From: an uncultured Clostridia bacterium
GTDB lineage: Bacteria; Bacillota; Clostridia; TANB77; CAG-508
Reading direction: 5' to 3'
Assembly (NCBI GenBank): GCA_944386315.1
Contig: CALXAS010000085.1
Span: 1 to 5,699, forward strand
DNA: 5,699 bases
Below the pieces are notes generated by a model, which was given only the letters and a program-made list of their open reading frames with translations, was not told the origin of the DNA and made no database searches. Shown one piece after another: positions 1 through 5,699 of the stretch (positions within the stretch are counted from its first letter, which is position 1; the number at the start of each line of letters is the position of its first letter). The translations under genes and the position numbers were made by a program.

Positions 1-657
1 AATGCAGAAACAGATTTCGTAGCAAAAAACGAAGAATTTAGAAGTTTTGTTGCAGATGTTGCAAAACAAGTTGCAGAAAAAGCACCAAAAACAGTAGAAG
101 AATTATTAGAGCAAGATTCTATTGCAGAAGAAGGAAAGACAGTAGGAGAAGTATTAACAGGAAAAATTGCAACTATTGGAGAAAATATGCATGTTAGAAG
201 ATTTGAAAGATTTGAATCAACAAATGGTACTATCGAAAAATACATTCATGGTGATGGAAAAATTGGTGTATTAGTAGAAATGGAAAATGCAACAGAAGAA
301 TTAGAAAAAGATATTTGTATGCAAATAGCTGCAGCTAGACCAGAATTTTTAGATAGAGCTTCTGTACCAGAAGAAAGAGTACAAAAAGAAATGGAAATTT
401 TAAAAGCACAAGCAATGAATGAAGGAAAACCAGCAGAAATTGCAGAAAAAATGGTACAAGGAAGAATTGGAAAATTCTACGGTGAAATTTGCTTAGTAGA
501 GCAAGATTTTGTAAAAAATCCAGATGAAAAAGTAGGAAAAATGGTAGAAGCAAAAGGAGCAAAAATTATTAGATTTGCAAGATTAGAAAAAGGCGAAGGA
601 ATTGAGAAGAAAGAAGAAAACTTCGCAGAAGAAGTTGCAAAACAAATAAAAGGATAA
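1..657 (+). CDS. tsf: Elongation factor Ts, 5'-truncated by the window edge
   Basis: EF-Ts is the cytosolic guanine nucleotide exchange factor that releases GDP from EF-Tu during translation elongation. The window opens in frame inside the gene: codons 2-10 read AETDFVAKN, matching the TDFVAKN motif of the EF-Ts core, where it contacts EF-Tu. In E. coli this motif lies near residue 80, so roughly 80 codons (the UBA-like N-terminal domain) are missing upstream. Further family blocks follow: the MHVRRFERF strand (codons 63-71), DICMQIAAARPEFLDR, the KPAEIAEKMVQGRIGKFYGEICLVEQDFVKNP segment, and a C-terminal VGKMVEAKGAKI module. The reading frame is intact for 218 codons and ends in TAA. The ATG at 187 is internal, because homology continues upstream of it. 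A terminator follows 8 bp after the stop. rpsB is the usual upstream partner but cannot be seen here. Confidence 0.97.
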   Translation, partial: NAETDFVAKNEEFRSFVADVAKQVAEKAPKTVEELLEQDSIAEEGKTVGEVLTGKIATIGENMHVRRFERFESTNGTIEKYIHGDGKIGVLVEMENATEELEKDICMQIAAARPEFLDRASVPEERVQKEMEILKAQAMNEGKPAEIAEKMVQGRIGKFYGEICLVEQDFVKNPDEKVGKMVEAKGAKIIRFARLEKGEGIEKKEENFAEEVAKQIKG

Positions 658-665
658 AAAAATAC

Positions 666-693
666 AAAACACCTTGTTTATACAAGGTGTTTT
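666..693 (+). terminator. Intrinsic terminator after tsf
   Basis: A perfect 12-bp inverted repeat spans 666-677 (AAAACACCTTGT) and 682-693 (ACAAGGTGTTTT) around a 4-base loop (TTAT). The T-rich tail at 690-700 follows the stem. It starts 8 bases after the tsf stop, where a Rho-independent terminator is expected. The A-run on the left side (655-669) would give a U-tract on the other strand, so the hairpin could act in both directions, although no convergent gene is seen. The right flank overlaps a candidate promoter for the next gene. Confidence 0.9.
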
Positions 694-703
694 ATTATAT
701 AAT
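674..703 (+). promoter_or_regulatory. Candidate sigma-A promoter for the membrane-protein operon
   Basis: A consensus -10 box, TATAAT, lies at 698-703. TTGTTT at 674-679 is a partial -35 box (4 of 6 matches to TTGACA) at a spacing of 18 bp. The predicted start of transcription is near 710, which leaves a short leader with the ribosome binding site at 716-722. The -35 box lies in the left arm and loop of the tsf terminator. A promoter is needed here if the terminator is efficient, but the region is AT-rich, so a chance TATAAT is possible. Inference from motif and context only. Confidence 0.5.
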
Positions 704-715
704 ACAGAAAAAAAT

Positions 716-722
716 AGGGAGG
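716..722 (+). promoter_or_regulatory. Ribosome binding site fixing the start at 728
   Basis: AGGGAGG is followed by a 5-base spacer and ATG 728. The same frame is open from an upstream TTG at 674, but that codon lies inside the terminator stem and has no Shine-Dalgarno, so this site decides the start. Confidence 0.8.
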
Positions 723-727
723 AACTT

Positions 728-2461
728 ATGAACCAAGAGGAGAAAAAAAACAAAATTAGTTTTCATATTATTGCAATTATATGTATCGTGTTGTTTTGCT
801 TTGCCATATCACCTATAACGATGCAAAACGATACCTATTATACTATAAAAATAGGAGAATGGATTGTGCAAAATGGGATTGACATGCAAGATCATTTTTC
901 GTGGCATGAGGATTTACCATATACTTATCCACATTGGGCATACGATACAGGCATGTACTTAATCTATCATTTAGGAGAATTAACAGGAATAGAAAATGGA
1001 GGAATGCTTTTTATTTATCTATCTACTTGTATATTCGCAAGTATTTTAGGAATTTTAATATATCATACAGCTAGAAAATTAACAAAAAATAATGTCATAT
1101 CATTTTTACTTACTTTAGCTGTTATTTATTTATTAAAAGATTTTATTGCCGCAAGAGCACAACTGGTTTCCTATATCATTTTTGTATTAGAAGTACTATT
1201 TATTGAAAATTTCTTGCAAACAAAGAAAAAAAGATATCTTGTGGGATTAGTAATATTATCCATTATACTTGCCAATATACACGTGGCAGTATGGCCATTT
1301 TTCTTTGTAGTATTTTTACCATATATAGCAGAATATGTAATTGCAAGCCTTTCTGATATGCATCTTATTGTAAAGGCAAGAACAATTTTTTATACAGTCT
1401 TATTAAAAATACAACAAAAGCAAAAGACGATATTAGAAAAACAAGGAAAGTCTACGGAAGCCATAGATAGTAAAATACAAAAAACAGAACAAGGGGTGCG
1501 ATTACAAAAAGAAGAAAAGAAAACAGCTGAAGAAAAAACAGCTTATTTAAGAGAGCATCCATTTAAAATAAAAATAACCAAAAATAAAGCTATAAAATGG
1601 TTAGTGTTAATCATGATAATTTGTGCCTTTACTGGTCTTTTAACCCCAATAGGAGATACACCTTATACTTATTTAATTAAAACAATGCAAGGAAATACCA
1701 CACAAAATATTAGTGAACACATTCCATTAACTTTATATAATGATAAACATACTATGGTAGTGCTAACACTATTTTTAATTATTTTAATTTTTACAGACAC
1801 CAAAATAAAATTAAGTGATTTATTTATGTTAGCAGGATTAGTATTTATGGCATTCATGTCGAGAAGACAGATATCTTTATTGGTATTAATTGGAGGATTT
1901 ATTTTTGCTAAATTAGTGGATGCCTTAATACAAAAATATGACCCAGAAGGTTGTAGAGAATTAGGAAAATTTATGACAACATGGATAGGTAGATTATTAA
2001 CCATTTTAGTAGTATGCATTTTTGCTTTAGCAGTATTTATGCCTAAAAGAAATAATAAATTTGTTAATACAGCATCTTACCCTGTGGAAGCAACAGATTG
2101 GATATTAGAAAATTTAGATGTAGAAAACATGAGATTGTACAACGAATATAATTATGGTAGTTATCTACTATTTAGAGGAATACCAGTATTTATTGACTCA
2201 AGGGCAGATTTATATACACCAGAATTTAATGGTACTAAAAACGAAGAAGGAGAATATGAAGGAAGAGACATTTTCTCGGATTACATGAATATTTCCTCCA
2301 TAGGAACTTATTACGAGGATAAGTTTGAAAAATATAATATTACACATGTTATTGTAGTAAAAAATGCAAAATTAAATATGTTCTTATCTAGAAATGAAGA
2401 TTATAAAGAATTATATGAGGATAATAACTTTATTATTTACGAAAGAGAAACGGCTATCTAA
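728..2461 (+). CDS. Polytopic membrane protein, GT-C/PMT-like architecture, function unknown
   Basis: A 577-residue integral membrane protein with about ten hydrophobic segments, the first at residues 10-30. From memory, it follows a widespread uncharacterised family resembling GT-C (PMT/ArnT-type) glycosyltransferases. After the first helix comes an outside loop with N34-D35-T-Y-Y, then IGEW (42-45), a D55-H-F-S-W59 block and a PHWAYD block (68-73). These correspond to the family pattern D..WWH..tGewi..G....DpFS...w..HEW. Later matches are AARAQLVSY (141-149), ANIHVAVWP (182-190), a TP.G segment after about residue 308, the SRRQ motif (378-381), and a C-terminal non-membrane domain with NEYNYGSYLL (472-481) and VFIDSRADLY (487-496). 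D35 is the most likely acidic catalytic or ligand residue if it is an enzyme. Residues ~227-285 form a Lys/Glu/Gln-rich insertion, probably cytoplasmic and helical. The substrate is unknown; a role in lipid-linked sugar transfer to the envelope is only an inference. lspA follows after 24 bp, so the two are probably cotranscribed. Confidence 0.8.
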   Translation: MNQEEKKNKISFHIIAIICIVLFCFAISPITMQNDTYYTIKIGEWIVQNGIDMQDHFSWHEDLPYTYPHWAYDTGMYLIYHLGELTGIENGGMLFIYLSTCIFASILGILIYHTARKLTKNNVISFLLTLAVIYLLKDFIAARAQLVSYIIFVLEVLFIENFLQTKKKRYLVGLVILSIILANIHVAVWPFFFVVFLPYIAEYVIASLSDMHLIVKARTIFYTVLLKIQQKQKTILEKQGKSTEAIDSKIQKTEQGVRLQKEEKKTAEEKTAYLREHPFKIKITKNKAIKWLVLIMIICAFTGLLTPIGDTPYTYLIKTMQGNTTQNISEHIPLTLYNDKHTMVVLTLFLIILIFTDTKIKLSDLFMLAGLVFMAFMSRRQISLLVLIGGFIFAKLVDALIQKYDPEGCRELGKFMTTWIGRLLTILVVCIFALAVFMPKRNNKFVNTASYPVEATDWILENLDVENMRLYNEYNYGSYLLFRGIPVFIDSRADLYTPEFNGTKNEEGEYEGRDIFSDYMNISSIGTYYEDKFEKYNITHVIVVKNAKLNMFLSRNEDYKELYEDNNFIIYERETAI

Positions 2462-2485
2462 AGAGGAAGGGGAAAAGGTTGAAAA

Positions 2486-3004
2486 ATGAAAAAGAAAAAT
2501 TTTAAAAAATGGATATGGGTAATTCTACTAATTGTTATTTTACTAATACTTGACCAAGGTGCTAAAATTTATGCAAATTTATCACTACAAGAAAATAGTA
2601 TATCTATGATAGATGGAGTATTAAAACTTAGCTACTGGAAAAACACACAAGCAGCAATAGGGCTAATAAAAGATAATTTATTTATGATACTAATTTTGCA
2701 TATTCTTATTCTAGCTTTTATTATTCGCTTTTTAGTGTTACAGTTTGAAAGAATGAGTTTAGGGACAAAAGTCGGTTTAGGATTTATTTTAGCAGGAGGA
2801 TTTAGCAATTTAATAGATAGACTACTATTTGGCGGAGTAATTAATTATATAGATGTAACAGCTATAATAGAAAATTTCCCAATTTTTAATTTGGCAGATG
2901 TGTATATTGTCATAGGTTTATTAATATTTGTAATAGCTTTTGCCGTATATAATGTAAAACAGTCAATAGAAACGAAAAAGCAAAAAGAAGCAAAGAAAGG
3001 ATAA
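2486..3004 (+). CDS. lspA: Signal peptidase II (LspA) family protein with altered catalytic motif
   Basis: LspA is the membrane aspartyl protease that cleaves the signal peptide from prolipoproteins after Lgt has lipidated the Cys. The protein has 172 residues (usual 150-170) and four predicted membrane helices (about 9-27, 64-86, 92-110, 139-160). Seen motifs are D23-x3-K27 at the end of helix 1, K52-N53-T-Q55-A-A in the AxN-x-G-A-A position, N108-L-I-D111-R112, and F134-N135-L-A-D138, which holds the second catalytic Asp. Aligned without gaps to E. coli LspA, as I recall it, the first catalytic Asp (D in GxVVD) falls on N120, codon AAT at 2843. Gly of the usual GN pair is Ser107, and Gly of NxGAA is Gln55. 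Family membership is clear but activity is doubtful. ATG 2486 is the first start after an in-frame TGA at 2480; AAAAGG (2473-2478) lies 7 bases upstream. The lspA-rluD order is also found in Bacillus (lspA-ylyB). Confidence 0.88.
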   Translation: MKKKNFKKWIWVILLIVILLILDQGAKIYANLSLQENSISMIDGVLKLSYWKNTQAAIGLIKDNLFMILILHILILAFIIRFLVLQFERMSLGTKVGLGFILAGGFSNLIDRLLFGGVINYIDVTAIIENFPIFNLADVYIVIGLLIFVIAFAVYNVKQSIETKKQKEAKKG

Positions 3005-3009
3005 GAATA

Positions 3010-3942
3010 ATGCAAATACAGATTGTTGTAAAAGAAGGAGACGAAGGAAAAAGAATAGATAGCTATATTAGTACAGTAAAAGAAGAACTTTCTAGAATGA
3101 CAGTCAAAAGATTAGTAGAAGAAAATAAAATTACCGTAAATCAAAAATACGTAAAACCAGCCTACCTTGTACAACAGGGAGATACCATTCAAATAGAGTT
3201 AGAAGAACCAAAGGAAACTACATTAAAAGCACAAGATATTCCTATTTCTGTCATTTATGAGGACAAGGATATTTTAGTAGTGAATAAGCCGAAAGGATTA
3301 GTGGTACATCCTGCCAATGGAAATCCAGATGGTACATTGGTAAATGCCATTCTTGCTCTATGCAAAGATAGTTTATCTGGAATAGGAGGAGAAATTCGTC
3401 CTGGTATTGTTCATCGTTTAGATAAAGATACATCTGGATTATTGATCGTAGCCAAAAACGATGTGGCACATGTAAAAATGAGTGAACAAATTAAGAATAG
3501 AGAAGTCAAGAAAACGTATATTGCCTTAGTAAGAGGCTTTGTACCAGAGCAAGAAGCAACCATTAATATGCCAATTGGAAGAAGTAATAAAGATAGAAAG
3601 AAAATGGCAGTAACAAAAGACGGAAAACAAGCTATTACGCATTTCCATGTATTGGGGCGCTTCCGTACACAAAATGCATCTTATACTTTATTAGAAATAA
3701 AGATAGATACAGGAAGAACCCATCAAATAAGAGTGCATATGGCAGAAATTGGACATCCTGTGATAGGAGATATGGTATACTCTAATGGGAAAAATGAATT
3801 TGGTGTAGAAGGACAATGTCTGCATGCACAAAAATTAGAGTTTAAACACCCAATTACAGGAAAACAAATGAAGTTAGAAGCACCATTGCCAGACTATTTG
3901 AAAGAAATATTAGAACAGTTAGAGAAGAACAGAATAGACTAG
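3010..3942 (+). CDS. rluD: RluA/RluD-family 23S rRNA pseudouridine synthase
   Basis: Converts specific uridines to pseudouridine in RNA. E. coli RluD acts on helix 69 of 23S rRNA (positions 1911, 1915, 1917); the exact target here is inferred from family only. The protein has 310 residues, normal for RluD. An N-terminal S4 RNA-binding domain (about 13-75; KRIDSYIS...SRMTVKRLVEENKITVN) is followed by the catalytic domain. That domain begins with YEDKDILVVNKPKGLVVHP (about 84-102), has the signature HRLDKDTSGLL with catalytic Asp138 (H135-R-L-D138), and carries GRTHQIRVHM with H238 near the end. No key residue is missing. ATG 3010 lies 5 bp after the lspA stop, with AAAGGA (2996-3001) inside the lspA 3' end, so translation is likely coupled. 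Other RluA-type enzymes act on tRNA or other 23S sites, but the S4 domain and the lspA neighbour favour RluD/YlyB. Confidence 0.93.
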   Translation: MQIQIVVKEGDEGKRIDSYISTVKEELSRMTVKRLVEENKITVNQKYVKPAYLVQQGDTIQIELEEPKETTLKAQDIPISVIYEDKDILVVNKPKGLVVHPANGNPDGTLVNAILALCKDSLSGIGGEIRPGIVHRLDKDTSGLLIVAKNDVAHVKMSEQIKNREVKKTYIALVRGFVPEQEATINMPIGRSNKDRKKMAVTKDGKQAITHFHVLGRFRTQNASYTLLEIKIDTGRTHQIRVHMAEIGHPVIGDMVYSNGKNEFGVEGQCLHAQKLEFKHPITGKQMKLEAPLPDYLKEILEQLEKNRID

Positions 3943-4063
3943 ACTAGAAAAATAGATTAGAAAAACAGAAGAGAAGAGTAGAGCAGAGAATTCTAACCAT
4001 GTATTTATCTGTAAAATATCTTATTCAAATTAGTGCTAAACTGTTGAAATTCTTAGGAAAATA
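3943..4063 (+). other. Purine-rich intergenic gap with short imperfect tandem repeat
   Basis: This is the longest non-coding stretch inside the putative operon. Its first half (to about 3990) is almost all A and G, built from TAGA/GAAA-like words, and includes a 13-bp tandem pair: TAGAAAAATAGAT (3945-3957) and TAGAAAAACAGAA (3958-3970), matching at 11 of 13 positions. The pattern begins within the last codons of the preceding gene, which suggests slippage. The second half is AT-rich and may hold a weak promoter. No stem-loop with a U-tract is seen, so no terminator is called. If the ATG at 4064 is not used, the gap extends to 4102. Confidence 0.6.
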
Positions 4064-4072
4064 ATGGATAAC
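4044..4072 (+). promoter_or_regulatory. Weak candidate promoter upstream of the RluB-type gene
   Basis: TTGAAA (4044-4049; 4 of 6 matches to TTGACA) and GATAAC (4067-4072; 4 of 6 matches to TATAAT) are separated by 17 bp. Transcription would start near 4079, just upstream of the strong AAAGGAGG at 4086-4093, which fits initiation at TTG 4103 but not at ATG 4064. The -10 box is poor and such pairs are common by chance in AT-rich DNA. Confidence 0.25.
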
Positions 4073-4085
4073 TTTTTTAGAAGAA

Positions 4086-4093
4086 AAAGGAGG
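4086..4093 (+). promoter_or_regulatory. Strong ribosome binding site for TTG start at 4103
   Basis: AAAGGAGG is a near-perfect anti-16S match, 9 bases ahead of TTG 4103. It lies inside the reading frame that opens at ATG 4064, whose own upstream AGGA (4055-4058) is much weaker. This favours the downstream start. Confidence 0.75.
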
Positions 4094-4102
4094 AATAAAA
4101 AT

Positions 4103-4819
4103 TTGGAAGAACGATTGCAAAAGTGGATAGCAAACCAAGGAATTCTTTCCAGAAGAAAAGCAGAAGAAGCTATTCTGCAGGGAAAAGTAACCGTTAATGG
4201 CAAATTAGTCACAGAGTTGGGAACAAAAGTGGATGGAGCAAAAGATATTGTTACCTATGAAGGAAAAGTTATCCAAAAACAAGAACAAAAAGTATATATT
4301 TTGCTCAATAAACCAATAGGATATGTTACTACAGTACAAGATCAATTTAAACGAGATACGGTTATGGACTTAGTAAAAGATTGCAGATGTAAGGTAGTTC
4401 CAGTAGGGAGATTAGATATGTATACATCAGGAGCACTCATTTTAAGTAATGACGGAGATTTCATTTATGAGGTAACACATCCGAAACATGAAATTACCAA
4501 AACCTATACGGTTACAGTAAAAGGAATTGTTACACAAGAGGAAAAAGAGAAACTAGAAAAAGGCGTAGAAATAGAGAATTATGTAACAAGACCAGCTTTG
4601 GTAAAAATATTAAAAACCGATACAGAAAAAAATATCTCTAGAATAGAAATCACCATACATGAAGGAAAAAATAGACAAGTAAGAAAAATGTGTGAGGCAA
4701 TTGAAAAGAAAGTGCTAGCACTACATAGAAGTAAAATTGCGGGAATAGGCGTAAAAGATATACCTTTAGGAAAATGGCGTTATTTAAGTAGGGAAGAAGT
4801 AGAGAAAATAAGAAAATAG
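4103..4819 (+). CDS. rluB: RsuA/RluB-family rRNA pseudouridine synthase
   Basis: An rRNA pseudouridine synthase of the RsuA/RluB/RluE/RluF family. E. coli RluB modifies U2605 of 23S rRNA; the target here is inferred. The protein has 238 residues from TTG 4103. It opens with the S4 domain (EERLQKWIANQGILSRRKAEEAI, then GKVTVNGK), which in the family begins almost at the N-terminus and so supports this start. The catalytic domain shows YILLNKPIGYVTT, the GRLDMYTSGALILSNDGDF signature with catalytic Asp105, THPKHEITKTY, and the C-terminal GKNRQVRKM motif (R191). All key residues are present. A longer form from ATG 4064 would add 13 basic residues (MDNFFRRKRRNKN) with no family support. The gene often sits beside scpA-scpB in Bacillota; here it follows another pseudouridine synthase. 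It is 36 bp from the next gene with no terminator between them. Confidence 0.9.
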   Translation: MEERLQKWIANQGILSRRKAEEAILQGKVTVNGKLVTELGTKVDGAKDIVTYEGKVIQKQEQKVYILLNKPIGYVTTVQDQFKRDTVMDLVKDCRCKVVPVGRLDMYTSGALILSNDGDFIYEVTHPKHEITKTYTVTVKGIVTQEEKEKLEKGVEIENYVTRPALVKILKTDTEKNISRIEITIHEGKNRQVRKMCEAIEKKVLALHRSKIAGIGVKDIPLGKWRYLSREEVEKIRK

Positions 4820-4840
4820 TAAAAATAAAAAACGAAAGAA

Positions 4841-4847
4841 AAAGGAG
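4841..4847 (+). promoter_or_regulatory. Ribosome binding site for TTG start at 4856
   Basis: AAAGGAG precedes TTG 4856 with an 8-base spacer. No in-frame ATG with a comparable site is seen nearby, and the product then begins METQKFIPEGWEE, close to the N-terminus expected for this family. Confidence 0.75.
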
Positions 4848-4855
4848 ATTGAAAG

Positions 4856-5662
4856 TTGGAAACACAAAAATTTATCCCAGAAGGTTGGGAGGAAAATTTT
4901 AGACCAGTGTCGAAAGAATATTTGTACAAGGCAATGCAAACAGGTACAACGATGCAGGGACTTGTAAAAAAATGTGATGCAGCCTATAATCTCTATGTGG
5001 ATTTTGGAAATCAGCTAGTGGGAATGATTCCGAGAGAAGAAGTAGAAGCGGTAAATGTAGACGAAACTGGTTTTCCAAAGCCGAATATTTGTATTAGTAA
5101 AGTCAATCATTATGTACAATTCAAAGTAAAAGGAATAGGTAATTATGACAATAAATTTATTTTATCCAGAAAAGCAGTAGGAGAGGAAGCAATGGATTGG
5201 GTGAAAAATGAGTTAAAAGAAGGAGATATTGTACATGGAATTGTAAAGAGCGTGCAACCTTATGGAGCATTTATAGAGATTGGCGGAGGCATAGTAGGGC
5301 TATTACATATAGAAGATATTTCTGTGGCAAGAATAAAATCTCCATTAGAAAGGCTAAAAATTGGACAAAAACTACAAGTTGTGGTAAAATACATAGATAG
5401 AGGGCAAGATAGAGTACTTTTATCCTATAAAGAACTATTAGGTAGCTGGGAAGAAAATGCCAAAGAATTTGAAGAAGGTTCTGTTGTCATTGGAATAGCA
5501 AGAGAAGTAGAAAAAGCAAAAAATGGAATCTTTGTAGAATTAAAACCAAATTTAGTAGGAATGGCAGAATACAAAGAAGGAATTGACTATGGTCAAAAGG
5601 TAAATGTCTTTATCAAAAAGATTATCCCTGAAAAGAAAAAAATTAAACTAATGATTCTATAA
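4856..5662 (+). CDS. S1 RNA-binding domain protein with three S1 repeats
   Basis: A 268-residue, probably cytosolic protein made of three S1 (OB-fold) RNA-binding modules. Module 1 is at about 30-107 (GTTMQGLVKKCD...GNQLVGMIPREEVE...KFILSRKA). Module 2 is at about 123-192 and is the most canonical (GDIVHGIVKSVQPYGAFIEIGGGIVGLLHIEDIS). Module 3 is at about 208-268 (GIFVELKPNLVGMAE...VNVFIKKIIPEKKKIKL). The N-terminal F-I-P-E-G-W segment and the LLGSWEENAKEF linker between modules 2 and 3 match, from memory, a stand-alone S1-like family common in Clostridia and often annotated as ribosomal protein S1. It is shorter than true S1 (4-6 modules) and lacks an IspH or CMP-kinase fusion partner. The protein looks complete, since the last S1 strand ends just before the stop. 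Its RNA target is unknown; a role in mRNA binding or translation is inferred from the domains. The TTG start is set by the AAAGGAG site. Confidence 0.9.
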   Translation: METQKFIPEGWEENFRPVSKEYLYKAMQTGTTMQGLVKKCDAAYNLYVDFGNQLVGMIPREEVEAVNVDETGFPKPNICISKVNHYVQFKVKGIGNYDNKFILSRKAVGEEAMDWVKNELKEGDIVHGIVKSVQPYGAFIEIGGGIVGLLHIEDISVARIKSPLERLKIGQKLQVVVKYIDRGQDRVLLSYKELLGSWEENAKEFEEGSVVIGIAREVEKAKNGIFVELKPNLVGMAEYKEGIDYGQKVNVFIKKIIPEKKKIKLMIL

Positions 5663-5699
5663 ATGCAAAAGAAAATAAAAACTTAAAGTAAAAAGGTAT

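Noticed and set aside
187..189. ATG as a start of a short EF-Ts
   Set aside because: Clear EF-Ts homology in the same frame runs from position 1, so this Met is internal.
335..562. Reverse-strand open frame opposite tsf
   Set aside because: Leu/Phe-rich translation of the complement of Lys/Glu-rich coding sequence; no ribosome binding site or recognisable motif.
674..727. N-terminal extension of the membrane protein from TTG 674
   Set aside because: The TTG lies inside the terminator stem, has no ribosome binding site and adds residues that do not resemble the family; ATG 728 has AGGGAGG at 5 bases.
1669..2019. Reverse-strand open frame opposite the membrane protein gene
   Set aside because: Fully inside a well-supported gene, no family motif; typical antisense shadow in AT-rich DNA.
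3251..3469. Reverse-strand open frame opposite the RluD-type gene
   Set aside because: Covers the conserved catalytic signature on the other strand and shows no motif of its own.
3987..3994. Palindrome AGAATTCT as a terminator or operator
   Set aside because: Only 4-base arms, no loop and no U-tract.
4030..4039. Palindrome TTAGTGCTAA as a possible operator
   Set aside because: Four-base arms around two bases are too short to distinguish from chance in AT-rich sequence.
4650..4865. Reverse-strand open frame opposite the end of the RluB-type gene
   Set aside because: Hydrophobic Phe/Leu-rich complement of A-rich coding and intergenic DNA; no supporting signal.
5663..5699. Mini-frame ATG to TAA at 5663-5686 and an AAAAGG near 5691 as the next gene's ribosome binding site
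   Set aside because: Seven codons after the S1 stop with no ribosome binding site; the AAAAGG may serve a gene beyond the window, but no start codon is visible.

Overview
The window is a low-GC, A-rich stretch with every gene on the + strand. It reads as a housekeeping segment of a Clostridia-type Bacillota chromosome. The grounds are strong Arg=AGA and A/T-ending codon use, AGGAGG-type ribosome binding sites, two TTG starts, the lspA-rluD gene pair also seen in Bacillus (lspA-ylyB), and a three-S1-domain protein of a type I recall from Clostridia. The species cannot be fixed from this sequence; an uncultured gut clostridium is a guess.

Layout. Positions 1-657 are the 3' part of tsf (elongation factor Ts); its first ~80 codons lie outside the window. 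A 12-bp intrinsic terminator (666-693) closes that unit. A plausible promoter (TTGTTT, 18 bp, TATAAT) sits partly inside the terminator hairpin and would start a second unit. That unit holds a polytopic membrane protein of GT-C/PMT-like architecture (728-2461), an lspA-family gene (2486-3004), an RluA/RluD-type pseudouridine synthase (3010-3942), a 120-bp purine-rich gap, an RsuA/RluB-type pseudouridine synthase (best start TTG 4103, to 4819), and the S1-domain protein (TTG 4856 to 5662). The last 37 bases are A-rich and hold no supported gene. No terminator is visible after 693, so 728-5662 may be one transcript, possibly with a weak internal promoter before the RluB-type gene.

How the genes fit together. 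tsf, the two pseudouridine synthases and the S1 protein all concern translation or rRNA. The membrane protein and the LspA homologue concern the cell envelope. This mix is ordinary for low-GC Gram-positives and there is no sign of a mobile element, CRISPR array or defence island.

The main point for a second look is the LspA homologue. It aligns without gaps to canonical signal peptidase II through both catalytic motifs, yet one of the two catalytic aspartates reads as Asn (N120), and the Asn-Gly-Ala-Ala box is also altered. It may be inactive, diverged to a new role, or carry a sequencing error. The second point is the uncharacterised membrane protein, which keeps several family-wide motifs but carries a ~60-residue charged, coiled-coil-like insertion between membrane segments.
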